A DNA stretch of 64,000 nucleotides from positions 247,938,978 to 248,002,977 of the forward strand of contig NC_090320.1 in NCBI RefSeq assembly GCF_040869045.1. The letters run 5' to 3'. Under the pieces are notes generated by a model, which was not told where the DNA came from, made no database searches, and saw only the letters and a list, made by a program, of their open reading frames with translations. A program made the translations under genes and the position numbers. Source of the stretch: Eurosta solidaginis. Lineage: Eukaryota > Arthropoda > Insecta > Diptera > Tephritidae. Positions within the stretch are counted from its first letter, which is position 1. The number at the start of each line of letters is the position of its first letter. Shown piece after piece: positions 34,872 through 47,298 of this stretch.

Positions 34872-35262
34872 TTAGGGTGGGCGAAAAAAAATATTATTTT
34901 TTCCTCTTGGTATAGTGAAAATATTGGTTAAATTTCAGCTTTTTATTTTATTTTCCATACAAATCGTATGGGGAATCTCATACAATTTGGGTTCAGCTTT
35001 TACTCCGAATAACTACTAAACTAGTCAAGAATGCAAAAAAAAATGTGAGACCTTGTTGTAAGTCCCTATATGAATAGCTAGGTAGGGTACCAAGCTTTAG
35101 AGCTCTGGCACATTTTTTATAAAAACATACAAACTCTCCACACGATTTATATGAAAAAACCAAAGTCGCGATAAGGCACCTCAAAACATTAAAATAAGCA
35201 GCAAATTTTTTTCAGGTTTGTTTTTTTTGGATGTCTCTAAACTATATTTTTACTATACCAAG
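34872..35262. mobile_element. Inverted-repeat element, right end lost
   Basis: Begins TTAGGGTGGGCGAAAAAAA. CTTGGTATAGTGAAAATAT at 34906-34924 is mirrored at 35244-35262 with one mismatch, exactly where the next LINE begins. The outer ~35 bp of the right terminus are missing, consistent with replacement by the LINE at 35263. Confidence 0.6.
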
Positions 35263-36130
35263 GTTAGGTTAGGTGGACTGGCCGGCCAATAAAGACTTTA
35301 CATAGACTTAATGTGTCCATAGTATTACCACAATTTGTTTGACGACTAAAGGGAAGAACCCTAATTAGGTGCCAGGTTTTATATTATAGAATAACTCCGT
35401 CAGCTTAGCAAATACTAGAAGTTTTCTAGGACCTAGCTGAATTGCTGTCTCGCGATGAGGCAACTCTACCTCTCTCTCTCTCTGCCTCTAATAGATGGAG
35501 TCTTGCCCTGACGAGCGCAGGACATGAACACAGAACATGCTCAACAGTTTCTTCCTGCAGCACGCACTTCCTACATCTGCTGTTACAGATGTGGCCTTAC
35601 TTATAGGCATGTGACACCAGAAGGCAGTGTCCGTCAGTATGCCCATCTAATGTCGTAGGATAAGAACATTAACTAAGAAATTTTGCAGCCCCCCGCTTCT
35701 GTACACGCCTTTCCTGCTTGATGGCTCATAAGCAACTCCTGTCTTCCTTTGATTTTTCCCAAACGGTTTGCCATTGGTTCAGCAAGTGCTCATTTTGTTA
35801 CCTTCTATCAATTTATGATGTGGAATCCAGTATAGGTGTATGGTCAGCCCTAAGGAAAGTTTTCCCAATGCTTTTTTGCATTCCATGCCACTTTTTGACG
35901 AATTACTGTGTGAGATTATTGCTTAATTTCCACCTGACTGCTGTTTTCTTCAAGGCTATAATTTCCTGTAGGACTAACTTATTCCTGTATGATCAACTTA
36001 CCATCGATATACACGTGCAAATTATGTTCTGTCCTTTCTGCACTCTGGCTTCAACCCTCCGGCTCAACTGTGGCCTCAAGATCTCTTCAACATTTTTTTT
36101 TTATTTGGCTCACCACAAGGTATATTGAAA
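35263..36130 (-). pseudogene. LINE fragment: RNase H and Cys-rich C-terminus (copy 1)
   Basis: The 3' end is at 35263 with a GGTTAGGTTAGG-type tail (plus strand). Upstream on the minus strand, one frame gives HCLLVSHAYK, SRCRKCVLQEETVEHVLC and SCPALVRARLHLLE. This is the Cys-rich segment after the RNase H domain of I/R1/LOA-type LINEs. Farther upstream WIPHHKLIEGNKM matches the C-terminal part of the RNase H fold (W-P-H--IEGN). Stops and frameshifts are present. The frames at 35718-36255 are shadows. Confidence 0.75.
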
Positions 36131-36204
36131 TACTTCCTTTGGTAAGTACACTTAAACAAGCCATAGATATATATTCTCTACATACCGATGTGTCTTTATG
36201 CCCA

Positions 36205-36665
36205 ATAAATTTTTTTTTTCAACCTCATTTGGAAAGGATTTCAAAATTTACCTAATTTTCGCATACTTCTCAAATGTATCCCAGAATATTCTCAAAATGA
36301 GGAATTTTACATGCTCAAACCCATATCAAATATGACGAGCAGAGAATAGAGTTTAAATGGTTCTAAATGCTTCTCAACTTTTCCTCAGTTGAAAACTAAT
36401 ATTTGAAAAAAGCTTGAGAAATAGTACTTTCAAATAAAACTTTTTTTCAACCTCATTTCGAAAATGATTTCAAAATTTACCTAATTTTCGCATACTTCTC
36501 AAATGTATCCCAAAATATTATCAAATTGAGGAATTTTACATACCCAAACCCATCTCAAATATGACGAGCAGAGAATAGAGTTTAAATGGTTCTAAATGCT
36601 TCCAAAATTTTACTCAGTTGAAAGCTAACATTTGAGAAAAGTTTGAGAAATTGTACTTTCAAATG
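36205..36665. repeat. Tandem dimer of a 228-bp unit
   Basis: CAACCTCATTT occurs at 36220 and 36448, followed by the same order of words in both units: ACCTAATTTTCGCATACTTC, GAGGAATTTTACAT and GACGAGCAGAGAATAGAG. The units are nearly identical apart from point changes. Confidence 0.85.
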
Positions 36666-37619
36666 ACCAAGATTGCTGCTAAACAATAAAAGAAACAAAA
36701 TTTCCTCAAGCTTTTGCAATTTTATTACCGTTGCTTATTGGGTTAGGTAAAATTAGGTTTTTCAATTATATCTATTTACGTGTGCTTTTTGTTTAAGTTT
36801 CTGCGCCATGGGAGTTTCAGTCGAGTGAGTACTAAATTCGACAAAGGTGGCAAATACACAGTAGAACACATGTACTTACAAACATACATATAACAGCTTC
36901 CATTCATACAAATGTGCTACCACAGGCCGCAGGATCTTTTGCCGCCTCCGCTATCCGCACTTTGCCTTATGTGAGATAAGTGTTCTATTGAATAAATTTA
37001 CTAGAACAGAAGTTTTTTGTGTGAGTTTTTCGTGTTTCTTTTAATTTATTGAGGACGGTTTAATTAGCTTTCATAAGCTTTATGTAAATCGAATTTTTGG
37101 CTTTTTGTGAAATAATTTTGCCCATTTAAGATTCTTGAAAGGAAGGAAAGGTAGGGTAGTGGTAGGGAAAGTGGTTTCACGGTTTAAGCGCGAAAGACTG
37201 CGTGTTCGTGCTCTTCCGTAGAAGGTTAGTTGGTGTGGAAGGTAGGTTAATGTGGTTGTTGTTCAATTAAGTAAGAGAGGCACACTAATGCCCCTGAAGC
37301 AATTGGATACCAATCGTAACATGTAACGTTTGCTAGGCAATCAATAGCTTTCAAAAACGAAATATTGTGTTCTGGCCATCCTCATGCCTCTAGCTACTAG
37401 CGAGAAGTCGATACTTTCGGATCTGATAAATCAGAAATATGTTAGTCTTTCGCATGTGAGTGTTATTTTGGGTTCAAATGGCTGAGCCAAAGTTAAGTAT
37501 AGGGGCAGTCGTAACCCTACTGGCCTTATCTGGCAAGATTTAACTAAAAATGTACTCTCTAAGACTAATAGAATCCAAAATGTGAACACAGTCAGCTACG
37601 CGTAGGAAATGGTACTAGA
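36666..37619. other. Unassigned interval
   Basis: AT-rich and apparently unique. Some of 37400-37619 may be the eroded upstream part of the LINE fragment that follows. Confidence 0.3.
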
Positions 37620-38100
37620 AGACATGACAAGAGCACGATTAAACGGCGTCAAAACAAAAAGGGTGGTTGTTGGCGATGAGGTACAGGTGATGAGGATATT
37701 ATGGTCTACACATACGGATCAAAAATGAACAAGGGAATTGGAGCTGCGCTGTTCTTTAAGCTTAAGCAGATCAATCAGTCATACTGACTGCCTTACAAGT
37801 ACAGTATCTTTAAGGCGGGAATCTTTGCCAAGAGTGCAACTATATTGCTTTCATGATATACAAGCTATCTGCTTTAAAGGCATTAGAATCTAAGTTGTCA
37901 AAATCGGATATTTTATGGAGTCCATTTCCCAATGTCTCACAACAGAGGATGAAGAGGGAAAGAAGCCATCGCTTCCTCTGAACTGGACTGCATATAAGAC
38001 TATTCAAATGTAAGTTGGTTCAAAGCACAGTTTTTCGACAGCTTGGCACTGTGTACTCTGTTACGTGGCTGAATTTCTGGGTGGTGAGGCGAGGCGGCAA
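37620..38100 (+). pseudogene. LINE RNase H fragment
   Basis: A frame from 37690 reads DEDIMVYTYGSKMNKG, GIGAALFF, LPYKYSIFKAGIFAKSA, with an in-frame stop in between. The layout matches the start of the LINE RNase H fold (YTDGS----G-GAG--F ... FQAE--A). The catalytic Asp of YTDGS is Tyr and the Glu of FQAE is lost, so the remnant is inactive. It is on the opposite strand from the other two RNase H fragments nearby. Confidence 0.6.
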
Positions 38101-38820
38101 GCTGATATCTTTGCACCCCAGGCTAACTCAGCGTCTTGGTTGGGGTATTTCACCAACGTCTACACTCTCAGCCCTATAAACAAAAAGGAGTTTATACCTG
38201 CATGTGACTTTTAAGAAAGTAAAAGAAAAAAGACATGAGGGAAGTAAAAGGGGGGAAAAACGATAATGTCTATCCTGCCAGGTAAACTCATCCGACCAGA
38301 TTAAGTCTGGCAGGAAATCAGACAATAAAACTCCGTGAAAAGGAAATATTGTGTTACTCCCGCATACGCTCAATCTGAGAGATGACGCTTTCGACGTTTA
38401 TTCTCTTGTTGGTCTCATAGAATTTTATGTGCATTTCTCCAAATCTAACTTTATCCACCTGTGAGGGCCACAGGTATTTTGACTAACCTTTGGCTCATTA
38501 ATGTTTTCAGTTTTCACTCTCCGGTTTCGAACATTCGTCTTAATGGTCCTCGCCATCCAAAAGGTCAGCTACGTAGCAACTCTTTGAGCTCAACAGTTTG
38601 TTCATCAAATGACAGCTACCAAGAAAAGCTAAGCTGTTTTCCGTGGATCTGCCTGTAGATTTAACTGCTTGACTAAATTACTTAACATCTTTCAATCGTC
38701 TTCCATATGAATATTATTGCTAACAAGCCCGCAATAATTTAATTGACGAGGTTTCAACTAACACTTTAACAAACGAAAAGGGTTTCGAAGAGTAGTGTTG
38801 TTGTATACTATCCAGCGGAA
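38101..38820. other. Unassigned interval
   Basis: No recognised feature. The frames at 38128-38373 and 38461-38658 lack domains. Confidence 0.3.
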
Positions 38821-39200
38821 GGTTAGGTTAGGTTGAACTGCCCGGTCCATGGGGACTTTACATGGGCTGAATGAGAGTCCATAGTGTTACCAGAAGTTTA
38901 TTTAACGACAAAACTGAGGACCTATGTTATAAAACTACTCCGTCCTCTTGGTAAATACTAGAAGCTTTCTATGACACTTGCTGCTTCTAGATCTGACAGC
39001 TGTATCACTCCTAATAGCTGGAGTCTTAGCATGGCAAGCGCAGGGCACAAGTGTTTCCTCCTCCAACCCGCACTTCCTACATCTGCTATCACTGACCAAG
39101 CCTAATTTAAAGGAATGTGATGCCAGAAGGCAGCGTCCAGTCAGAATACCCCTCATGAGTCTACAGTCCTCTCTTTCCACATATCCGCTAACTTGAATTG
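38821..39200 (-). pseudogene. LINE fragment: Cys-rich C-terminus and 3' tail (copy 2)
   Basis: The 3' tail GGTTAGGTTAGG is at 38821-38832 (plus strand). In the minus-strand frame 38935-39306 the protein reads LTGRCLLASHSFKLGLVSD, SRCRKCGLEEETLVPCAC. This is the same C-terminal zinc-knuckle-like region as 35263-36130, in better condition. The first ~40 residues of that frame are not LINE. Confidence 0.75.
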
Positions 39201-39721
39201 GAATCAGGAATTGAGATATTTGCGAGAGGTAAAATGGATAGACATATTTCAGTTGCAACTGAGTATAATGCATAGTGAAATTTAGCAGTACTAATTTTAT
39301 ACGCAACTATTTCATAGGTGTAGATAAAGTTATGTACTTGGCAGTCCATATAAAATGTAAGCGCATATGTATATAAATGTAAAAAAGTAGCTATTAACAC
39401 TATTCTCTGCAACAAATTTGGTTGAATAGAAAATTAGGAAGGTGTGGTGGCTATGACATTGTAAATACAATTCGCTTCCAAGTAAAGCATCTTTTTTGGT
39501 TATTTCTGTTGTTAATTTAAATTTCTCAACCTGTTAAAACAAAGCATGTTAAGTAAAGCTATAAATGTGCACAGCCTACAAAACCTATGACTACACTAGA
39601 TAATGTTTTAAGTGAATCGTTTTCACTTTAGCTTGTCGACATAACTACAAAATCAATCTAAATACCTAAGGAAATAGTAAATACATGTACATAAGTATAT
39701 ATAAATAATATTTATAAGCAT
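39201..39721. other. Unassigned interval
   Basis: No recognised feature. Confidence 0.3.
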
Positions 39722-40017
39722 TAGGGTGGGTCGATTTGTATGTATGAAAGTTAACCATATCGCGGTAACGATTTTCGACAGGATTTGGGCTCAGGAGAAA
39801 AAGTCCAACTACGCATATCCAAAAGAATAAATTTCGAGCCTGGGATTTTCATTTTTTTTTTTGACTTTTTTCGACTTTGATTTTTAAGGTTTTTTTCATG
39901 ACTACTACTAAAAAAATTTTCACATGTATACCCTGTCCGACCCAAAAATGTTCGCTAAAAACGTTGTCGATAACAGTTTTTTCCAAAAATTCGTTAAAAT
40001 GGTAATTCTAAGTAAAA
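39722..40017. mobile_element. hAT-like element, left part only
   Basis: Starts TAGGGTGGGTCGATTTG, the same terminus as the elements at 19449 and 31471. It is cut off by HINE E at 40018. The continuation is not found after HINE E ends at 45899, so the right end is lost. Confidence 0.6.
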
Positions 40018-41059
40018 CAAGTAAGGAGGGCTAAGTTCGGGTATAACCGAACATTACATTACTGAGAGCTTAGCTGCGTTGGTTTCGTAGGGTTTCGTAG
40101 ATGGTTTATAAGTGGTTTTTAATTCCATATCACATACGTTTGGGAAATATCGACCAAATTGTAGACCAAGGGTGACGTTTTTTGGAACAATATTCCTTCA
40201 TCCTTTGCCAAATAAGGGAAAATCACTATGTAGGAAAATGAACCTAGGGTAACCCTGGAATGTGTTTGTATGGCCTGGGTATCACATGACAGGTATTAAA
40301 GAGTATTTTAAAATGGAGTAGCCGTAGTTCTATAGGTGGACGCCTTTTCGAGATATCGCCATAAAGGTGGACCAGGGGTGACTCTAGAATGTGTTTGTAC
40401 GATATGGGTATCAAATTACAGGTATTAAAGAGAGTTTTAAAAGGGAGTGGCCCTTAGTTGTATATGTGAAGGCGTTTTCGAGATATCGACCAAAATGTGG
40501 ACCAGGGTGGCCCAGAACATCATCTGACGGGTACCGCTAATTTATTTATTTTTTAAAAAATTATTATTGGCCTTTAATCTTTAAAATTTATTAAACTATT
40601 TTGTGAGCTCGATGCCTTATCCAAATAAAAAACGCAGTATAAATATTTTATATTGTATTTTTATTTTATATTCGATATTTCGACGTCAGTCTGAAGTCAT
40701 CATCAGGAACAATTGAGTATGCCTGTATAACATACTCAATTGTTCCTGATGATGACTTCAAACTGAAGTCGAAATATCGAATATAAAATAAAAATACAAA
40801 TATAAAATATTTATATACTGCGTTTTTTATTTGAATAAGGCCTCGAGCTCATAAAATAGTTCAATAAAGCTGATTTATTTATATATGTAATACCACGAAC
40901 AGTATTCCTGCCATGATTCCAAGGGCTTTTGATTTCGCCCTACAGAACTTTTTCGTTTTCTTCTACTTAATATGGTAGGTGTCACACCCATTTTACAAAG
41001 TTTTTTCTAAAGTTGTATTTTGCGTTAAAAAACGAATTCAATCACCATATTTCATCCCC
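40018..41059 (-). mobile_element. HINE/DINE-1-like element E, 3' part
   Basis: On the plus strand it begins CAAGTAAGGAGGGCTAAG, with hairpin GTTCGG-GTATAA-CCGAAC. About three array units follow (40150-40530), then the CCTGCC-ATGATTCC region. It is interrupted twice: by a foldback at 40550-40872 and by HINE F at 41060. Its 5' part resumes at 45326. Confidence 0.8.
40550..40872. mobile_element. Foldback element inside HINE E with target duplication
   Basis: Arms 40588-40726 and 40731-40869 are inverted repeats: CATCATCAGGAACAATTGAG against CTCAATTGTTCCTGATGATG near the centre, with only a few bp between them. ATTTATTTAT occurs on both sides (40540-40549 and 40873-40882). The empty site is visible at 62829-62838 in HINE G, where ATTTATTTAT occurs once. 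Confidence 0.85.
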
Positions 41060-44000
41060 TTTTTATACTCAGTTGAGCAGAGCTCACAGAGTATATTAAG
41101 TTTGATTGGATAACGGTTGGTTGTACATATATAAAGGAATCGAGATAGATATAGACTTCCATATATCAAAATAATCAGGATCGAAAAAAAATTTGATTGA
41201 GCCATGTCCGTCCGTCCGTCCGTCCGTCCGTCCGTTAACACGATAACTTGAGTAAATTTTGAGGTATCTTGATGAAATTTGGTATGTAGGTTCCTGAGCA
41301 CTCATCTCAGATCGCTATTTAAAATGAACGATATCGGACTATAACCACGCCCACTTTTTCGATATCGAAAATTTCGAAAAACCGAAAAAGTGCGATAACT
41401 CATTACAAAAGACAGATAAAGCGACGAAACTTGGTAGATGGGTTGAACTTATGACGCAGAATAGAAAATTAGTAAGATTTTGGACAATGGGCGTGGCACC
41501 GCCCACTTTTAAAAGAAGGTAATTTAAAAGTTTTGCAAGCTGTAATTTGGCAGTCGTTGAAGATATCATGATGAAATTTGGCAGGGACGTTACTACTATT
41601 ACTCTATATGTGCTAAGTAAAAATTAGCAAAATTGGATGAAGAACACGCCCACTTTTTAAAAAAAAAATTTTTTAAATTCAAATTTTAACAAAAAATTTA
41701 ATATCTTTACTGTATATAAGTAAATTAAGTCAAAATTCAACTCCAGTAATGATATGATGCAACAAAATACAAAAATAAAAGAAAATTTCAAAATGGTCGT
41801 GGCTCCGCCCATTTTCATTTAGTTTGTCTAGAATACTTTTATTGCCATAAGTCGAACAAAAATTTACCAATCCTTCTCAAATTTGGTAGGAGCATAGATT
41901 CTATGACGGTAACTGTTCTCTGTGAAAATGGGCGAAATCGGTGGAAGCCACGCCCAGATTTTATACACAGTCCACCGTCTGTCCTTCCGCTCGGCCATTA
42001 ACACAATAACTTGAGCAAAATCCGATATATCTTTACTAAACTTAGCCCACGTACTTACCTGAGCTCACTTTTTCTTGGTATAAAAAATGGGCGAAATCTG
42101 ACCATAACCACGCCCACTTTATCGATATCGAAAATTACGAAAAATGAAAAAAATGCCATAATTCTATACCAAACACGAAAAAAGGGATGAAACATGGTAA
42201 CTGGATTGGTTTATTGACGCAAAATATAACTTTGGAAAAACCTTTGTAAAATGGGTGTGACACCTACCATATTAAGTAGAAGAAAATGATAAAGTTCTAC
42301 AAGGCGAAATCAACAGCCCTTGGAATCTTGGCAGGAATACTGTTAGTGGTATTGCATATATAAATAAATTAGCAGTACCCGACAGATGATTTTCTGGATC
42401 ACCTGGTCCACATTTTGGTCGATATCGCGAGAACGCCTTCACATATACATCTAAGGGCCACTCGCTTTTAAAATCCTCATTAATACCTTTAATTTGATAT
42501 CCATATCGTACAAAAACATACCAGAGTCACCCCTGTCCCACCCTAATGGCGATATCTCGAAAAGGCGTCCACCTATAGACCTAATGCCCCCTCCCTCTTA
42601 AAATGCTCAGTAACACCTTTCGTTTGATACCCATATCGTACAAACATTCTAGAGTCACCCCTGGCCCACCCTAATGGCGATACCTCGAAAAGGCGTCCAC
42701 CTATAGACCTAGTGTCCACTCCCTCTTAAAATGCTCAGTAACACCTTTCGTTTGATACCCATATCGTACAAACATTCTAGAGTCACCCCTGGCCCACCCT
42801 AATGGCGATATCTCGAAAAGGCGTCCACCTATAGACCTAATGCCCACTCCCTCTTAAAATGCTCAGTAACAGCTTTCGTTTGATACCCATATCGTACAAA
42901 CATTCTAGAGTCACACCTGGCCCACCCTAATGGCGATATTTCGAAAAGGCGTCCACCTATAGAACTAAGGATTACTCCCTTTTAAAATACTCATTACCAC
43001 CTTTCATTTGATACCCATATCGTACAAACACATTCTAGAGTCACCCTGGCCCACCCTAATGGCGATATCTCGAAAAGGCGTCCACCTATAGACCTAATGT
43101 CCACTCCCTCTCAAAATTCACAGTAACAACTTTCGTTTGATACCCATATCGTACAAACATTCTAGAGTCACCCCTGGCCCACCCTAATGGCGATATCTCG
43201 AAAAGGCGTCCACCTATAGACCTAATGTCCACTCCCTCTTAAAATGCTCAGTAACACCTTTCGTTTGATACCCATATCGTACAAACATTCTAGAGTCACC
43301 CCTGTCCCACCCTAATGGCGATATCTCGAAAAGGCGTCCACCTATAGACCTAATGCCCACTCCCTCTTAAAATGCTCAGTAACACCTTTCGTTTGATACC
43401 CATATCGTACAAACATTCTAGAGTCACACCTGGCCCACCCTAATGGCGATATCTCGAAAAGGCTTCCACCTATAGAACTAAGGATTACTCCCTTTTAAAA
43501 TACTCATTACCACCTTTCATTTGATACCCATATCGTACAAACACATTCTAGAGTCACCCTGGCCCACCCTAATGGCGATATCTCGAAAAGGCGTCCACCT
43601 ATAGACCTAATGCCCACTCCCTCTTACAATGCTCAGTAACACCTTTCGTTTGATACCCATACCGTACAAACATTCTAGAGTCACCCTTGGTCCAGCTTTA
43701 TGGCGATATCTCGAAAAGGCGTCCACCTATAGAACTAAGGATTACTCCCTTTTAAAATACTCATTACCACCTTTCATTTGATACCCATATCGTACAAACA
43801 CATTCTAGAGTCACCCTGGCCCACCCTAATGGCGATATCTCGAAAAGGCGTCCACCTATAGACCTAATGCCCACTCCCTCTTAAAATGCTCAGTAACCAC
43901 TTTCGTTTGATACCCATATCGTACAAACATTCTAGAGTCACCCTTGGTCCACCTTTATGGCGATATCTCGAAAAGGCGTCCACCTATAGAACTAAGGATT

Positions 44001-45325
44001 ACTCCCTTTTAAAATACTCCTTACCACCTTTCATTTGATACCCATATCGTACAAACACATTCTAGAGTCACCCCTGGCCCACCCTAATGGCGATATCTCG
44101 AAAAGGCGTCCACCTATAGACCTAATGCCCACTCCCTCTTAAAATGCTCAGTAACCACTTTCGTTTGATACCCATATCGTACAAACATTCTAGAGTCACC
44201 CTTGGTCCACCTTTATGGCGATATCTCGAAAAGGCGTCCACCTATAGAACTAAGGATTACTCCCTTTTAAAATACTCCTTACCACCTTTCATTTGATACC
44301 CATATCGTACAAACACATTCTAGAGTCACCCCTGGCCCACCCTAATGGCGATATCTCGAAAAGGCGTCCACCTATAGACCTAATGCCCACTCCCTCTTAA
44401 AATGCTCAGTAACACCTTTCGTTTGATACCCATATCGTACAAACATTCTAGAGTCACCCCTGGCCCACCCTAATGGCGATATCTCGAAAGGGCGTCCACC
44501 TATAGACCTAATGCCCACTCCCTCTTAAAATGCTCAGTAACACCTTTCGTTTGATGCACATATCGTACAAACACATTCTAGAGTCACCCCTGGCCCACCC
44601 TAATGACGATATCTCGAAAAGGCGTCCACCTATAGACCTCATGCCCACTCCCTCTTAAAATGCTCAGTAACACCTTTCGTTTGATACCCATACCGTACAA
44701 ACATTCTAGAGTCACCCCTGGCCCACCCTAATGGCGATATCTCGAAAAGGCGTCCACCTATAGACCTAATGCCCACTCCCTCTTAAAATGCTCAGTAACA
44801 CCTTTCATTTGATTCCCATATCGTACAAACACATTCTACAGACACCCCTGGTCCACCTTTATGGCGATATCTCGAAACGGCGTCCACCTATGGAACTAAG
44901 GATCACTCCTTTTCAAAATACTCATTAACAGCTTTCATTTGATACCCATATCGTACAAACACATTATAGAATCACCCCTGGTCCACCTTAATGGGGACAT
45001 CTCGAAAAGGCGTCCACCGATAGACCTAAGGCCCACTCCCTCTTAAAATGCTCAGTAACACCTTTCATTTGATACCCATATCGTACAAACAAATTCTAGA
45101 GTCAGCCCTGGTCTACCTTTATGGCGATATCCCTAAATGGCGTTCATCCATAGAACTATGGCCTACTCTCTCTTAAAATACTCTTTAATACCTTTCATTT
45201 GATACACATGTTATACAACCACATTCCAGGGTTACCCCAGATTGATTTTCCTTATTTTGTCTCCATAGCTCTCAACTGAGTATGTTATGTTCGGTTACAC
45301 CCGAACTTAGCTTTCCTTACTTGTT
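41060..45325 (+). mobile_element. HINE/DINE-1-like element F, inserted in E
   Basis: The longest copy. The 5' subterminal repeat TACTCAGTTGAG is at 41066-41077, a GTCC microsatellite at 41205-41233, and an internal array at 42400-45230. The 3' repeat CTCAACTGAGTA is at 45271-45282, with hairpin GTTCGG...CCGAAC and end CCTTACTTGT. E continues on both sides, and the unoccupied site in HINE G reads TTTTTT-C-GTATTTGG, so F entered a T-rich target with no obvious duplication. Frames inside (41038-41569) are not genes. Confidence 0.85.
42400..45230 (+). repeat. ~128-bp array of element F (about 22 units) with dimeric order
   Basis: Same monomers as in element A. Between about 43670 and 44330 the two types alternate strictly, giving a ~258 bp dimer repeated with shared private variants (CTCAGTAACCACTTTCG and CTCCTTACCACC in successive dimers). 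Elsewhere one type repeats in runs. Confidence 0.85.
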
Positions 45326-45899
45326 TGTATTTGGTATAGAATTATGGCATTTTTACGTGAACTAAGTTTAGTAAAGATATATCGATTTTTGCTCAAGGTA
45401 TCGTGTTAACGGCCGAGCGGAAGAAAAGATGGTCGACTGTGTATAAAAACTGAGCGCGGCTTTAACCGATTTCGCCTATTTTCACAGAAAACAGTTATCG
45501 ACATAGAAGCTATGCCCTTACCGGTGCCACGCCCATTGTCCAAAATTTTACTAATTTTCTATTCTGCGTCATAAGTGCAACTCCCCTACCAAGTTTCATC
45601 GCTTTATCCGTCTTTGATAATGGATTATCGCACTTTTTCGGTTTTTCGAAATTTTCGATATCGAAAAGTGGGCGTGGTTATAGTCCGATATCGTTCATTT
45701 TAAATAGCGATCTGAGATGAGTGCCCAGGAACCTACATACCAAATTTCGGCAAGATACCTCAAAATTTACTCAAGTTATCGTGTTAACGGACAGACGGAC
45801 GGACGGACAGACATGGCTCAATCAAATTTTTTTTCGATACTGATGATTTTGATACATGGAAATCTACATCTATCTCGATTCCTTTATACCTGTACAACC
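45326..45899 (-). mobile_element. HINE element E, 5' part
   Basis: Continues E after F: TATTTGGTATAGAATTATGG, then the GGCGTGG blocks and the GACG microsatellite at 45788-45812 (plus strand). It stops at CCTGTACAACCA, short of the 5' subterminal repeat, where CAGGGGCGTAGCGACGG begins. Confidence 0.8.
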
Positions 45900-46523
45900 A
45901 GGGGCGTAGCGACGGGGGGTTTTGGGGGTTTAAAAAATGTTCCATAAGAAATTTGTTAAAAATGATAATATAGTAGTTAAAAGTTCATTTTAGGCTAATT
46001 TCTCATAATTTAAGCCTAACATCTCGACTAAAATTCAAAAACACTATAGATATTAATACATATTCTGAAATGTACGTAAAATACCTTTAAAGCAAGCTCA
46101 ACATGATTTTTTTTTCCTATAATTCTATCAGAAGCTATGAAGATTTTTTGGCCAAACCCTACATTCTTATGGCAAAATATCTATTTTGCAAAAGTCGGGG
46201 CCTCGAAATCGGATTTACAGCTATGGTGTCTTCAACAATTTTTCCTAGAATCATATGTAGATTCCGTTTTGGCTATACCAAAGACTCTCTAAATATAAGA
46301 TGGTACATTGTAGAGTTCTAAAGCTGTGTGGAAATTGTGGGACGGCTGTACCAGGAATTCACCATACTTTTTGCTATGCTGTCCGCCTCAACATAGCTGA
46401 TTTTATAAGGGCTGTTTAACTTTGTAATTTATTTTGCCATTGGAAAAATTACCTATTTGAAAATAAGCTGGCTGAAAAATATTGGCAAAAGCTAAGTTGT
46501 ATATTTGTTACTTTCTTGATATA
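45900..46523. other. Unassigned interval, possible transposon edge
   Basis: CAGGGGCGTAGC at the left edge resembles hAT terminal repeats, but no inverted partner is found. 46260-46385 shares words with the reverse complement of 47740-47870: GGCTATACCAAAGA, ACATTGTAGAGT and GTGGGACGGCT. Confidence 0.35.
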
Positions 46524-47298
46524 GGGTGTGTTCGAGCTGCAGCAGTGTTACTTTTTATGACAGCGGATAATACTGTTTTCACACAGACGGCTTATTGAAT
46601 AATAAAGGCAGTTTTCTACATTAAGACGCTTATTGAGCTCAATCTTCCCTACAAAATTCGAATCTATCATTATTTCATTAGTAGCTAATCGAATGCGTAA
46701 TGAAGTCAAAAGCACAATGCAACTCTGTTGGCAGCCTTCCGCTTCTTAGTTTTGGGTGTGTTCAGTGCTTAAAAATGTCATTTGTCAAAGTAAATGTCAT
46801 TGTCTGCATGGCGGAACGATACAAGGTGGCCGCATCGAACAGCTGATTATAACCTTTTTTATTTGATTTGATACATCAACTTCCGGCGCAATACGATTGT
46901 GACATTTGTCCATCGAATTTACAAGTACATGGAATTTTTTTTGTTTGTAGGTATGACACCATGCTGCCACCTTGTATCGTTCCGCCATGATTGTCGGTCA
47001 TATAGCATTGTCATTTTATTCGCTTGACATTTCATCCTTCATACTAATTGAGCAGTTACTTCTGTGTGAAAGCAAAAAATTTACGATTTCATTAGAAGGT
47101 GAAATGAGATCATTAAGTTTCTGTGTGAAAACAATATAACGTTCTTCAGCAACATTTGAGCAGATGTGACAATTTCGCGCGTTCGTTGAACGAAATGTTG
47201 ACAATCTATTGATCATCTCTAGGAAATTAGCGACATTCCATCAACTAAGCAGCACTTTAGCAATACTACTGTTATTATTTGGCTGCTCAAACACACCC
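46524..47298. mobile_element. 775-bp TIR element (GGGTGTGTT)
   Basis: GGGTGTGTTCGAGC at the left is mirrored by GCTCAAACACACCC at the right. ATA flanks both ends (46521-46523, 47299-47301). Inside, each arm carries TTTCACACAGA-type words. Part of the left arm recurs at 52085-52225. It hosts a smaller MITE at 46807. Confidence 0.65.
46807..46989. mobile_element. 183-bp MITE nested in the 775-bp element, 8-bp TSD
   Basis: The terminal repeats are CATGGCGGAACGATACAAGG (left) and its exact complement CCTTGTATCGTTCCGCCATG (right). The flanks ATTGTCTG (46799-46806) and ATTGTCGG (46990-46997) match in 7 of 8 bases, an 8 bp duplication as in hAT elements. The 63-codon minus-strand frame 46797-46988 is the MITE itself. 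Confidence 0.8.

Noticed and set aside
35262..38834. GGTTAGGTTAGG repeats as insect-type telomere
   Set aside because: Only two to three repeats, each at the 3' end of a LINE remnant; flies lack TTAGG telomeres.
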